Position numbers and translations under genes: made by a program. The notes beneath the pieces are model-generated. The model was not told where the DNA came from, did not search any database, and saw nothing but the letters and a program-made list of their open reading frames with translations. This document shows positions 1 to 7,505 of a stretch of 9,210 nucleotides of DNA, piece after piece. This DNA is from Rhodospirillales bacterium (GTDB lineage: Bacteria; Pseudomonadota; Alphaproteobacteria; Reyranellales; Reyranellaceae). The DNA is taken from positions 1 through 9,210 of the forward strand of contig JABMNB010000223.1 in the NCBI GenBank assembly GCA_013205335.1, in the 5' to 3' direction. Each line of letters starts with the position of its first letter. The first letter of the stretch is position 1.

Positions 1-3000
1 CGAGATCGTCCCAGCCATAGGCGCGCAGCACAGCGGCATCCATCTCGTGATGGAGAGCGCGCAGGCGGGCGATGTCGGCGGCGTTCTCGCCGCGCGCATG
101 GAAGCGGTTGTAGGTCTTCGTCAGGCCCTCGTTGCGGTCAATCATCAAATGCGCGCGAAAGACGTGATAGGCCTCGCCTGCGGCTTCGAGGACGGGATCG
201 GTTTCGAAATTGGCGGGAAAGGGGAACGTCCGGAAACAGTGCGATGGAGTGTAACGCAGGTCATCCTTCATAGAAGACGAAAAGAAGCGTGCCCAAGCTT
301 CATGCGTCCGACTTTGAAGCCCAGCAAAAGGGGCGAGGTTAGCAAATGCAAAAATGTCAGCACTATCCGCAAAGACACATCTCGCGTCCAAACGTGCCAA
401 AGCGAGATTCGGAGAAACTCGCGAAAGCGATAACACATGAGGTAGCCTTTCTATCGCTGGATACAATGCAGCTCGGCGCTCGCCATAGATCCACCATTTC
501 CGCCGATAGATCTCGCGCTTATCTTTTGCCCTCTGTGGCTTCACATTGGTTTCGATGATTTTGAGCAAATCAGGCCAATCCGCAGCAGTAGGCTCCGGAT
601 AATCGGTAGGTACAATTCCTTCACTCAGCCCTCTCTTGATCTGCTCTTCGCTCCAATCGAACCAAGATTTCAAGCTCGGATCACGCCTCAACGGAAAGTC
701 TGCGAAGTCAATCACATAGCGGTGATGCGCATGCGTCGGCGAGCTGTTGACCTCCTCGCCACCAATGTACGGAAAAATCCGCTCCGCATTCCTTGGTTCT
801 TTGGCGATAATCGCCCGCATGGCATCCAAGCCTTCAGCCTCGCCCTTTGCCGCGGCTACATCATCGAAGGTAAAGCCCATGCCAAGTAATTTGGAGCCTT
901 CAAATGCCTTGCCGGAATTGGCCGCCAGCCCGACGGGCGAGGTATCGAGATCGCCCTCGACCAGATAGGCCGAGATGCGGCGCACGGGCCGCGTGTCAAG
1001 CACCGGCGAGGCCGCTTCACCCTTCACGATATGGACGACCGAGACAACCACCGCCGCCTCGCCCGGCCATTTCAGCCGCCGCGTTGCGCGTGAGATCGCG
1101 CCTCCAACGGCGATGATCTTCGTCAGCCCCGAAGCGCGTGTGTCACCCTGGCCAATCGTGTTGGTGGCGATAAGCCCGAACATGCCGCCTTGCCGCAGGA
1201 GACCGAAGGCGCGGCGGAAGAAATGCGCCACCAGATCGGCATTGCCATGCGCGCCTTCATGCACGGTTTGCAGCCAGGGAAGGTAGTTCTTCGCGCTGCC
1301 GGCGATGATCGTGTTCTTGCCGGCAAAGGGTGGATTGCCGACGACGGCGTCGAACCCGCCATTGTCGCGCGCGAACACCTCGGGGAATTCGAACTGCCAA
1401 TGGAAGGGGGTTATGGGGTGTTCGCCCGCGCGCAGCCGCGCCGCCGCAGCTTCCAGCAAATCCCAACGAGGGGGATGGCCAGACAGCCGGCTTTCAACTT
1501 CGATCCGCGCTTTCTCCCGCGCCTTGGCCTTGTCTGCGGCAAAGAAAGCGGAGACCACGGCATCAGCCAGCGCCCGCACTGGCGCCAGCTCGTCGTCCAG
1601 GCGGCTGTGACGCGCCTCCTGAATCGCGCGCATCGTGTCATCGGGCGCGTTCTGGATTTCGGACCGGCCATGCAAGGCTTTCGCCACATTGTCTCGCACC
1701 AACACCCGGAACAGTGGCAGGCTGGGTTTGGAATCGTCCCAATGTGCCGCAGCAATCTGCGAGTCCGTCAATCCGACCAGGCTGTCGCCGCACTTCAACG
1801 CGTGATCGAGGAAGGTGAATTCATGGTCGCGCGCGAGCGTCGCCAGCCACAGCGATAGTCGCGCGAGATCGACCGCGCGAGGGTTCTTGTCGACGCCATA
1901 GAGGCAGCGCTGCGCCACAAGGCGACGGGCATGCAGTTCCTCATCCTCATCCGCCGGAATCTTTGGCCTCTTCTCCGGCCAGCGCGCCCAGGCGGCGACG
2001 AGCCGCTCGCCGAGCGCGCGGCAGGCCCCGACCAGAAACGCGCCCGAGCCCATGGCCGGATCGCAGACCTTCAGCTCCAGCACCTGTTCCGGTGTCGCAT
2101 TCGCGCCGAGCCGCGCGAACGCCGGCTCCAGCGCATGCTTGACGATCGGCGCGGTGAGCGAGCGCGGCGTGTAATGGCTGCCGGTGCGCCGCCGCTCGCC
2201 GGTCGGCTGCAGGATCGGCGTTCCAGCCGGTGCAACGTGTTTCTTGGGAGAGCCGCGTTCGTCGACAATGTTGTCGAGCGCCGCCACGAGACCCTCGACG
2301 GTTTTCGCCGCTTCGACAGGCTTGGCCTGCGCCGCCGTGAGCGCCCGACCAGCATCCTCCTTCAGAGATTTGATCCGATCCTTGCCCTTTTTCGCCAGCA
2401 GCTCATCGAGCGCGACGAAGACCGGCATCTTGTTGTTCTTACCCGCCTTGATGGCCAGCACGCGGGATGTCGCGGCTTCGACCGTGAAGCCCATCACGGT
2501 TTCATAGACCGAGCCGATCTGCTCGACATCGAGCGTACGGTAGCTCAGCCGCTCACGGTTCGCCCCGCGCAGCCTGATGGTCATCAGCCCTTCGAGAATG
2601 CGCAGGAGGCAGCCATCAGAGACATGCAGGATGCGCGGCGCGTTGTCCTTTGCGGCACGGCCCTCGAGGAAGGGGAATTCGTCGGGATCGAACAGCTTGC
2701 CACCGCGCGCCTGGACGAAACCTGTGCGGTGACCCTTGTGGATCATGCGGAACAAGGCCAGCAACCCGCCCCAGCCGCCGCGTCGCTCATCCATCGTGTC
2801 CGGGTTAAGCGTCTCATCCTCCGTAAGCCGGGCGTAAAGCCCGCGCACGGAATAGCTGGTCTCGTAGACCTCCCGCGCCCGCGCTCCCGGCAGCGAGGGC
2901 AAGAGATCACGGTCCTCGGCATAGAGCACGAAGACGAGACGCATCAGGACCGTGAGAAGGCCTTCATAGAGATGATCTGGCCGAGTGGTGCTGAGCTCGC

Positions 3001-3823
3001 GGACCAGCGCGGGCTCGGCGGCGTCCAGCCCGCGCAGCAATTCGTGCAGCGCGCCGAGCACCTGCTCGGCCAACGCCGTCGAGACGAGCGCCTGCGCATC
3101 GCGGCTGCGCTTCAACAATGCGGGCAAGCGCCGGTCATCGCCATCAGAGAACAACCGGAAGCGATCGAGCAACAGCTTCAACCCGCCCAGCATCGGGCGG
3201 CCAGAAACGAGCGCCATCGGGCGGATCGGGAAACTCTGGTGGCCCGAGGTCTCGCCTCGCGGCGCATAGATCAGGCGGAATTCGGGATAGGTGCGGACCT
3301 CGCCGTCCTTGCGCTCCTCGCGCTCGGAAATCAGCAGCCCGGCAAAGACACCGGTATCGCGCAGCAGCCGCTCGAAACGTTGGTGCGGTGTTGCCTCCCA
3401 GCCATCTAGGGCATTGCGGGCATCGGGGTCGACACCAGGCGCCTCGATACGCACCAGAAGTTGCCAGCGCCGATCGCCGTCCCCAAGCTCGGCGACCGCC
3501 CAGGTAGGCCGTAGTGTCGTGCCGTGCTCCGGAAGCGCCACGAGCAGTTCATCGGGAATGGGATCTCCGCCTGGGGCGCCTGCGACGTGGCGCGCTTCCC
3601 AGCCAAGCACCTGCTCGAAAAAGCGCCAGGGATCGGTGAGGGCTGTCTTTGAAAGCTCCGAGCCAATAATCTCGGCAACCTGGCCAGTGTCGATCGGCGT
3701 TTGCCTGAGCGGCAAGAGACCCAGTTCCTTGAGGAGCGTCGGCGCGACGACGAGGCCCACCGGCGGCACATGGTCGAGCCATTCGAGATCGGGATCGCGA
3801 TAGATTTCCGCCGCCATCGCCAT
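1..3823 (-). CDS. drmMI: DISARM class 1-like adenine-N6 DNA methyltransferase DrmMI (partial, 3' end outside the window)
   Basis: I translated this frame by hand: it is open from ATG at 3823 to the window edge, giving at least 1274 residues. Because it has no stop inside the window it is easily missed. It looks like a giant Eco57I/PglX-type gamma-class N6-adenine methylase. Landmarks are FVLYAEDRDLLP at about residues 298-309, LDVEQIGSVYE at 431-441, TGSHYTP at 547-553, the SAM-binding motif DPAMGSGAF at about 588-596, and the catalytic NPPF at 830-833. The likely target-recognition region starts near IFPYIGGEEVNSS (about 1016). The last visible residues, AVLRAYGWDDL, resemble the usual C-terminal end of such enzymes, so probably little is missing. 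The start overlaps the drmD stop by one base (TAATG), which implies translational coupling. A second in-frame ATG lies two codons in (3817). By family, the enzyme methylates host DNA to mark it as self. The methylase assignment is firm; the DrmMI name rests on the drmD neighbour and overall form. Confidence 0.85.
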   Translation of the reverse strand, partial: MAMAAEIYRDPDLEWLDHVPPVGLVVAPTLLKELGLLPLRQTPIDTGQVAEIIGSELSKTALTDPWRFFEQVLGWEARHVAGAPGGDPIPDELLVALPEHGTTLRPTWAVAELGDGDRRWQLLVRIEAPGVDPDARNALDGWEATPHQRFERLLRDTGVFAGLLISEREERKDGEVRTYPEFRLIYAPRGETSGHQSFPIRPMALVSGRPMLGGLKLLLDRFRLFSDGDDRRLPALLKRSRDAQALVSTALAEQVLGALHELLRGLDAAEPALVRELSTTRPDHLYEGLLTVLMRLVFVLYAEDRDLLPSLPGARAREVYETSYSVRGLYARLTEDETLNPDTMDERRGGWGGLLALFRMIHKGHRTGFVQARGGKLFDPDEFPFLEGRAAKDNAPRILHVSDGCLLRILEGLMTIRLRGANRERLSYRTLDVEQIGSVYETVMGFTVEAATSRVLAIKAGKNNKMPVFVALDELLAKKGKDRIKSLKEDAGRALTAAQAKPVEAAKTVEGLVAALDNIVDERGSPKKHVAPAGTPILQPTGERRRTGSHYTPRSLTAPIVKHALEPAFARLGANATPEQVLELKVCDPAMGSGAFLVGACRALGERLVAAWARWPEKRPKIPADEDEELHARRLVAQRCLYGVDKNPRAVDLARLSLWLATLARDHEFTFLDHALKCGDSLVGLTDSQIAAAHWDDSKPSLPLFRVLVRDNVAKALHGRSEIQNAPDDTMRAIQEARHSRLDDELAPVRALADAVVSAFFAADKAKAREKARIEVESRLSGHPPRWDLLEAAAARLRAGEHPITPFHWQFEFPEVFARDNGGFDAVVGNPPFAGKNTIIAGSAKNYLPWLQTVHEGAHGNADLVAHFFRRAFGLLRQGGMFGLIATNTIGQGDTRASGLTKIIAVGGAISRATRRLKWPGEAAVVVSVVHIVKGEAASPVLDTRPVRRISAYLVEGDLDTSPVGLAANSGKAFEGSKLLGMGFTFDDVAAAKGEAEGLDAMRAIIAKEPRNAERIFPYIGGEEVNSSPTHAHHRYVIDFADFPLRRDPSLKSWFDWSEEQIKRGLSEGIVPTDYPEPTAADWPDLLKIIETNVKPQRAKDKREIYRRKWWIYGERRAALYPAIERLPHVLSLSRVSPNLALARLDARCVFADSADIFAFANLAPFAGLQSRTHEAWARFFSSSMKDDLRYTPSHCFRTFPFPANFETDPVLEAAGEAYHVFRAHLMIDRNEGLTKTYNRFHARGENAADIARLRALHHEMDAAVLRAYGWDDL

Positions 3824-6800
3824 TACCCCGATACCGGCCAGAGATAGACAAGGCCGACCGGCTCCAGGCGATGCGCTCGCACCTCATAGGAATCGCGAAG
3901 CCGCTTCGGTTCATCGCGCAACTCACGCTCAAGGCGAGCCAGCCGGCCATCCCAGTGCCGCCGGTCAGCTTCTCGCTCGCGCCGCTCATCGGGCACGAGA
4001 TCGAGGGTGAGCTGACTGGGATCAAATTCTTTTGCCGCCTTGGCGATGCGCGACCGCTGCTGTTCGAGCAGATCCGACAGTGAGCGCGCCTCTTCCTCTC
4101 CTCGCTTCTTGAGCTGCGCAGTAACTGTCGTCAGGCGCTCTGAGGCGATCTTTTCCAAGGCCGGGACAAGGTTAGCGATATCCTTTGCGACGAGAGCCTG
4201 GACACGGACGACGGCAGCCGCGGACGCTTCGCGGGCGTCACGCAGGGCGTCTTCGAGCTGATTGAGGGTCTTCTCCTCGCCGCTCTCGCCCAGCGGTCGG
4301 AGCGCCTTGCGGTCGCGTTCTGACTCCGTCCAGATCGCGGTAATCGGGATGACTTCTTCGTGCAGCCTCGCTGCGCCGGCACCAAAGACCGCCAAGCGTC
4401 CCATGAGCACGATACGAGGCTGCGCACCCGGCCCATAGATGACCGACACGCGCGAAAGTTTCGACTGGAAGCCTTGGCTGAGGAAGCGAGACAGGAGCCG
4501 TCTGACCAAGCGGTGCTCAAGATGCACCTGCACCACGTCCGAGGCGTCACGGCCGTCGGCCATGATCGGCGGACTGAAAGCGATTGACCGGATGGGCGCA
4601 TCGCGCCGCCAGTCGCCGAGACGCTCACCGCGCTTCCGCGGTCGAACCCGTAGATCGTCAAAGGCATCATCCCAACCCGCGTCTTTAGTGAACGCCGGAT
4701 CGTTGGGATTGAGCCGGTAGGTTTCCACCTTGCCGACCGTCGGCCCACGGGCGTCGTCCAGAACATAGCCGGCGCGTGACAACGCCGCCGCAGCCACACG
4801 ATGAAGATCTTCCGGGTCGACCCCGACGCGCTCACGCGAACGTTCGAGGGCGCGCTGCAGATCGGCCTGCTCCTTCAGCAACCGTTCGTGACGCGCGCGT
4901 TCGTCGTCGTCCATTTCGGCGCGCGCGCGATTGAGCCGTTCGGCGTCGCTTTCGTCAGCGATGGCCCGCGCGATCGCCGCCCCCTGACCACGCAAAATGC
5001 CGCCTTCGGCAAGACGCTTCGCGATGCGCTCTTCAATCACTTGGCCGACCGATCCGAGCTGCTCGCGGATGGTCTCCGTCTTCCGGACCAACGCCTCCAA
5101 CACGATGTCGGCTTCACGCTGCTCGTAGCGGAAGTACTGGCAAGTGACCTGTTTCGCTGGCTGAAGCTTACGATCGATCCGGCCGTTGCGCTGCTCCAGT
5201 CGGGAGGGGTTCCACGGCAGGTCGAAATGAATCAGGTCGGAGCAATAGCTTTGAAGGTTGATGCCTTCGCGGGCCGCGTCAGTGCAGATGAGGATGCGCA
5301 AGGGCTCAACGTCAGGATCCGCGTTGAACGCTCGTTTCACCTCTTCCCTTCGATCCGATCCAGTTGCGCCGGTGAAGACGCCAATTCGATCGTCAGCGCG
5401 ATCCGTGTCCGACACCGCCTCTCGCAGGCGTCGTTCGAGCCACCGCCGCGTGTCCTCGTATTCTGTGAAAATGATGAGACGCCGGCGATTCCAGTTTTGG
5501 CCGCTGAGAAGGTTCGCTTTGATCCAATCGGTCAACCAGCGCACCCGGGCGTCGGGTCGCGACGCGAACCTCTCTGCTATGGCCAACATGTCGTCGACCG
5601 CAGCAAGTTCGGCGCGCAGGTCGCCTTTGGCAGCGTCGGCAACGCCGAGGGCTGAGGCGGCCTCTGCCGTGGCGTCGTCATCTGCATCGATGGTCTTCTC
5701 AGCCCGCTCATCCTCAAGCCCAGGTTCGGCGCTGTCTTCACTCCCCGGGCCGCCCACAAACGCAAGGGCAGCGGCGGCGACCAGGCCGGCCTCTTCGCCG
5801 TTGAGCATTCGCTGCAAAGTCGCCCTGTGGACCTTCAGCGTCCGCGCGAAGGCGGCAACCGATGACAATAGCCGTTGCTGGAGACCTACAAAGGCCAGCT
5901 TCGCCATCGACGCCTTTTGGGTCGGCAGATTGGCGATGCGCCGCATCCGCATCTCGCCGTATGCGGCAAGCTGTCGGGCGAGTTGGAGTTCAGGCGTGTC
6001 TTCCGGCAGACCATCGATGCGAATCGCCTCGATGATCCGCTCCGGGAACGCCTCGCCAAGGCGTCGAAGATCGGCCTTGAGTCGCCGAACCATGACGGGC
6101 TCAAGGTCCCTGGGTCGCACCTCCACCCCTCGCGTGAAGCGCTGAGGATCGAGCATCTCAAGCAAAGCAGAAAAGCTGTTAGAATGCCCATTGTGCGGGG
6201 TGGCTGTCAGGAAAAGGCGGTGCTCGAACCGCTCGCCGAGTTCACGGACTGCCTTCGTGAGCTGGCTTGAGATTGCGTATCGAATGCCAGCAGCCGGGGC
6301 GGCGTGGTGCGCCTCGTCCAGCACGAAAAGCGCGCGGGCTCGAAACTCGCCGAGTACGTCGCGGAGCCCAGCTGCATAAACCTCATCGGTGAGGAGACGG
6401 TGCGAGACGATGAAGCGCGAGCCGGTCGCCCAGGGATTCACGGAGAAGCCCCGAAGACGGCGCATCTCGCCTATCCGCGCCCTGTCGATGATTTCGAAGG
6501 AAAGCCCGAATTTCGCTTCCAGTTCGTCCTTCCACTGAATCGTCATAGCGGGCGGCGCTGCAATGACGATGAAATCGATCCGGCGCCGCAGCAATAGCTC
6601 GCGCGCGACCAGGCCTGCCTCGACGGTCTTGCCCAAGCCCACGTCATCCGCGATCAACAGATTCACGCGCGGAAGCCGCAACGCCTTGCGAAGCGGGAGA
6701 AGCTGATAGGCATCGAGCCGAATGCCCGCCCGAAAGGGCGCTTGCAACAGGTCGCGGTCAGCGGCGGTCGCAGACCGCCATCTTATCGCGCGAAGGTGGG

Positions 6801-7053
6801 CGGCCAACACCTCAGCCCGGTCAGGGAGGCCGGCGCCGACATTCCGCCATCCGTCCTCATCAAGCACGACCGCACCGATTTCGGCATCCCAGAGGACGTC
6901 GAGCCGCTCACCTTGAGCATCATCAGAAATGCACGACAAGTTGAGCGTCTGAAGGTCGTTTGCCTCTCCTTGGATTCCCTCTACCAGCCACGGTCGGCCT
7001 CGCAGCTCGACGAAACTTCCTGGTTCGATCGTAACCCCAACAGCCCGTTGCAT
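3823..7053 (-). CDS. drmD: SNF2-family helicase, DISARM DrmD-like
   Basis: About 1076 residues. The N-terminal 100 residues hold a small beta-rich segment (EPGSFVELRGRPW near 11-23). Two RecA-like lobes follow: YQLLPLRK (about 117-124), Walker A DDVGLGKT (137-144), Walker B DEAH (247-250), motif III LTATPHNG (283-290), TEYEDTRRWL (531-540), motif V TDAAREGINLQ (592-602), PWNP (614-617) and motif VI QRNGRIDR (622-629). All catalytic motifs are intact. An acidic, Ala-rich stretch of about 50 residues (near 436-490) lies between the lobes. The C-terminal 430 residues are charged and partly coiled-coil-like. SNF2 proteins move along double-stranded DNA using ATP; DrmD is the class 1-specific DISARM helicase. 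I chose ATG 7053 because GAGG sits 6 nt upstream; GTG 7056 is in frame but only 3 nt from that site. The start overlaps the phd stop by one base and the stop overlaps the methylase start by one base. A DrmD-like helicase in a smaller, non-DISARM system is the main alternative. Confidence 0.85.
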   Translation of the reverse strand: MQRAVGVTIEPGSFVELRGRPWLVEGIQGEANDLQTLNLSCISDDAQGERLDVLWDAEIGAVVLDEDGWRNVGAGLPDRAEVLAAHLRAIRWRSATAADRDLLQAPFRAGIRLDAYQLLPLRKALRLPRVNLLIADDVGLGKTVEAGLVARELLLRRRIDFIVIAAPPAMTIQWKDELEAKFGLSFEIIDRARIGEMRRLRGFSVNPWATGSRFIVSHRLLTDEVYAAGLRDVLGEFRARALFVLDEAHHAAPAAGIRYAISSQLTKAVRELGERFEHRLFLTATPHNGHSNSFSALLEMLDPQRFTRGVEVRPRDLEPVMVRRLKADLRRLGEAFPERIIEAIRIDGLPEDTPELQLARQLAAYGEMRMRRIANLPTQKASMAKLAFVGLQQRLLSSVAAFARTLKVHRATLQRMLNGEEAGLVAAAALAFVGGPGSEDSAEPGLEDERAEKTIDADDDATAEAASALGVADAAKGDLRAELAAVDDMLAIAERFASRPDARVRWLTDWIKANLLSGQNWNRRRLIIFTEYEDTRRWLERRLREAVSDTDRADDRIGVFTGATGSDRREEVKRAFNADPDVEPLRILICTDAAREGINLQSYCSDLIHFDLPWNPSRLEQRNGRIDRKLQPAKQVTCQYFRYEQREADIVLEALVRKTETIREQLGSVGQVIEERIAKRLAEGGILRGQGAAIARAIADESDAERLNRARAEMDDDERARHERLLKEQADLQRALERSRERVGVDPEDLHRVAAAALSRAGYVLDDARGPTVGKVETYRLNPNDPAFTKDAGWDDAFDDLRVRPRKRGERLGDWRRDAPIRSIAFSPPIMADGRDASDVVQVHLEHRLVRRLLSRFLSQGFQSKLSRVSVIYGPGAQPRIVLMGRLAVFGAGAARLHEEVIPITAIWTESERDRKALRPLGESGEEKTLNQLEDALRDAREASAAAVVRVQALVAKDIANLVPALEKIASERLTTVTAQLKKRGEEEARSLSDLLEQQRSRIAKAAKEFDPSQLTLDLVPDERREREADRRHWDGRLARLERELRDEPKRLRDSYEVRAHRLEPVGLVYLWPVSG

Positions 7054-7247
7054 CACTGGCCTCGCTTCTTGGGCTTGTCGCGTTTTATGCGATGCTGACT
7101 CGTTCCCATCAGCCGCTCATACTCCTCCACCGCCATGATCACCACGAACGGCTTGTCGTACTTGGTGACGGCCACCGGTGCGATGCGCGTGGCCTCTACG
7201 AGCTCACAGGAGTGGTTCTTGGCGTCGGTCGACGAGAAGGTGGGCAT
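7053..7247 (-). CDS. Phd/YefM-type antitoxin-like protein without a toxin partner
   Basis: 64 residues. The first 50 follow the Phd/YefM pattern: a FSSTDAKNHSCEL start (family: S..DA+..F..LL), then RIAPVAVTKYDKPFVVIM and VEEYERLM. This is the small fold that dimerises and binds operator DNA; in toxin-antitoxin pairs the C-terminal tail wraps the toxin. Here the tail is only about 16 residues, very basic (HRIKRDKPKKRGQ), and the next gene is a helicase, not a Doc, YoeB or PIN toxin. Its TGA overlaps the drmD ATG by one base. A conserved AGGAG lies 11 nt upstream of the ATG. Inference: an orphan Phd acting as repressor or translational lead gene of the defence operon. Its first 25 or so codons and its upstream region are repeated at 8793-8866. 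Alternatively it could be a remnant whose toxin was replaced by drmD. Confidence 0.75.
   Translation of the reverse strand: MPTFSSTDAKNHSCELVEATRIAPVAVTKYDKPFVVIMAVEEYERLMGTSQHRIKRDKPKKRGQ
7060..7063 (-). promoter_or_regulatory. Ribosome binding site that decides the drmD start
   Basis: GAGG on the minus strand lies inside the last codons of the upstream phd frame. It is 6 nt from ATG 7053 but only 3 nt from GTG 7056, which favours ATG and a TGATG stop/start overlap. Confidence 0.5.
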
Positions 7248-7338
7248 GCTAGTTTCTGCTCCTGGCTACAATCTTGGCCACGCTGAAAAAATGCGCAATG
7301 CCGCCCTGCGATTCTGAGCCGAATCAGCCGGAAAAGCG
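7248..7338 (-). promoter_or_regulatory. Conserved leader before phd (candidate promoter/operator)
   Basis: 91 bp between the recombinase-remnant stop and the phd ATG. It is shared with 8867-8958. Both copies keep the palindrome TGCGCA followed by a T-run on the minus strand, and AGGAGCAGAAAC before the start. A weak promoter-like pair, TTGCGC (7298-7293) and AAGATT (7275-7270), is spaced 17 bp in both copies, but the -10 is poor and would leave a very short 5' leader. A GATTC/GAATC hairpin (about 7310-7325) lies just after the recombinase stop. Regulation by Phd binding here is inference. Confidence 0.3.
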
Positions 7339-7476
7339 CTATTTGGTAGCGAACTCTGCCCGCCGCTCCCCCAACACCACCGCGAACGGCTGCATCAGCA
7401 ACGCCTGGGTTATGTCCACTGGCTGACGCCCATTGAGGATCGCCTCGATGATGTCCAGCGCCGGCAGCGCCAGCCT
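7339..7476 (-). pseudogene. 3' remnant of a recombinase-like gene
   Basis: In this frame the minus strand reads ARLALPALDIIEAILNGRQP, then VDITQALLMQPFAVVLGERRAEFATK and a TAG stop at 7341-7339. It aligns residue for residue with the last 45 or so codons of the recombinase at the right edge (LLAPNIVEAILDGRQPAEMT and on to AEFAAQ). No start codon or N-terminal part exists: homology stops at the hairpin after the 424-aa gene. It is therefore a leftover tail, carried with the phd leader as part of the repeat, and is probably not translated on its own. Confidence 0.75.
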
Positions 7477-7499
7477 CGCCGTATGAAATAACGGCGAGG
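7474..7499 (-). terminator. Hairpin just after the 424-aa gene (imperfect terminator)
   Basis: A perfect 9-bp inverted repeat, CCTCGCCGT and ACGGCGAGG, with an 8-nt AT-rich loop. It starts 7 nt past the TGA of the 424-aa gene on the minus strand. The stem is GC-rich, but the following sequence is CTGGCG rather than a T-run, so intrinsic termination would be weak. It could stabilise the mRNA 3' end or mark the cassette junction. Confidence 0.45.
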
Positions 7500-7505
7500 G
7501 AAGCT

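Larger units (their letters stand above)
7174..7476. repeat. Direct repeat, downstream copy (recombinase tail + leader + phd start)
   Basis: This block matches 8793-9096 in the same orientation. By eye, the first 130 nt or so (7174-7303) are about 85% identical without gaps. The remainder is more diverged but stays aligned with a net shift of one base: phd starts are offset by 1619 and recombinase stops by 1620. Fully conserved stretches include gagtggttcttggcgt-like and tttctgctcctgg-like blocks. Homology ends inside phd at 7174 and near the hairpin at the 3' end of the 424-aa gene. Confidence 0.85.

Noticed and set aside
1931..3409. 492-codon open frame on the plus strand
   Set aside because: It lies fully antisense to the methylase, whose frame carries clear family motifs here. 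The plus-strand product is Arg/Gln/Ala-rich with no recognisable pattern, typical of a GC-rich shadow frame.
4801..6145. Plus-strand frames of 284 and 295 codons
   Set aside because: Both are antisense to the helicase motifs of drmD and show Ser/Arg-rich low-complexity composition.
7270..7298. TTGCGC / AAGATT promoter as a firm call
   Set aside because: The 17-bp spacing recurs in both copies, but the copies are homologous so this is weak evidence. The -10 matches poorly and the implied 5' leader would be only about 16 nt.
6900..7500. Toxin partner for the Phd-like protein
   Set aside because: I looked both sides for a Doc, YoeB/RelE or PIN-type frame. Upstream is only the recombinase remnant and downstream is directly drmD.
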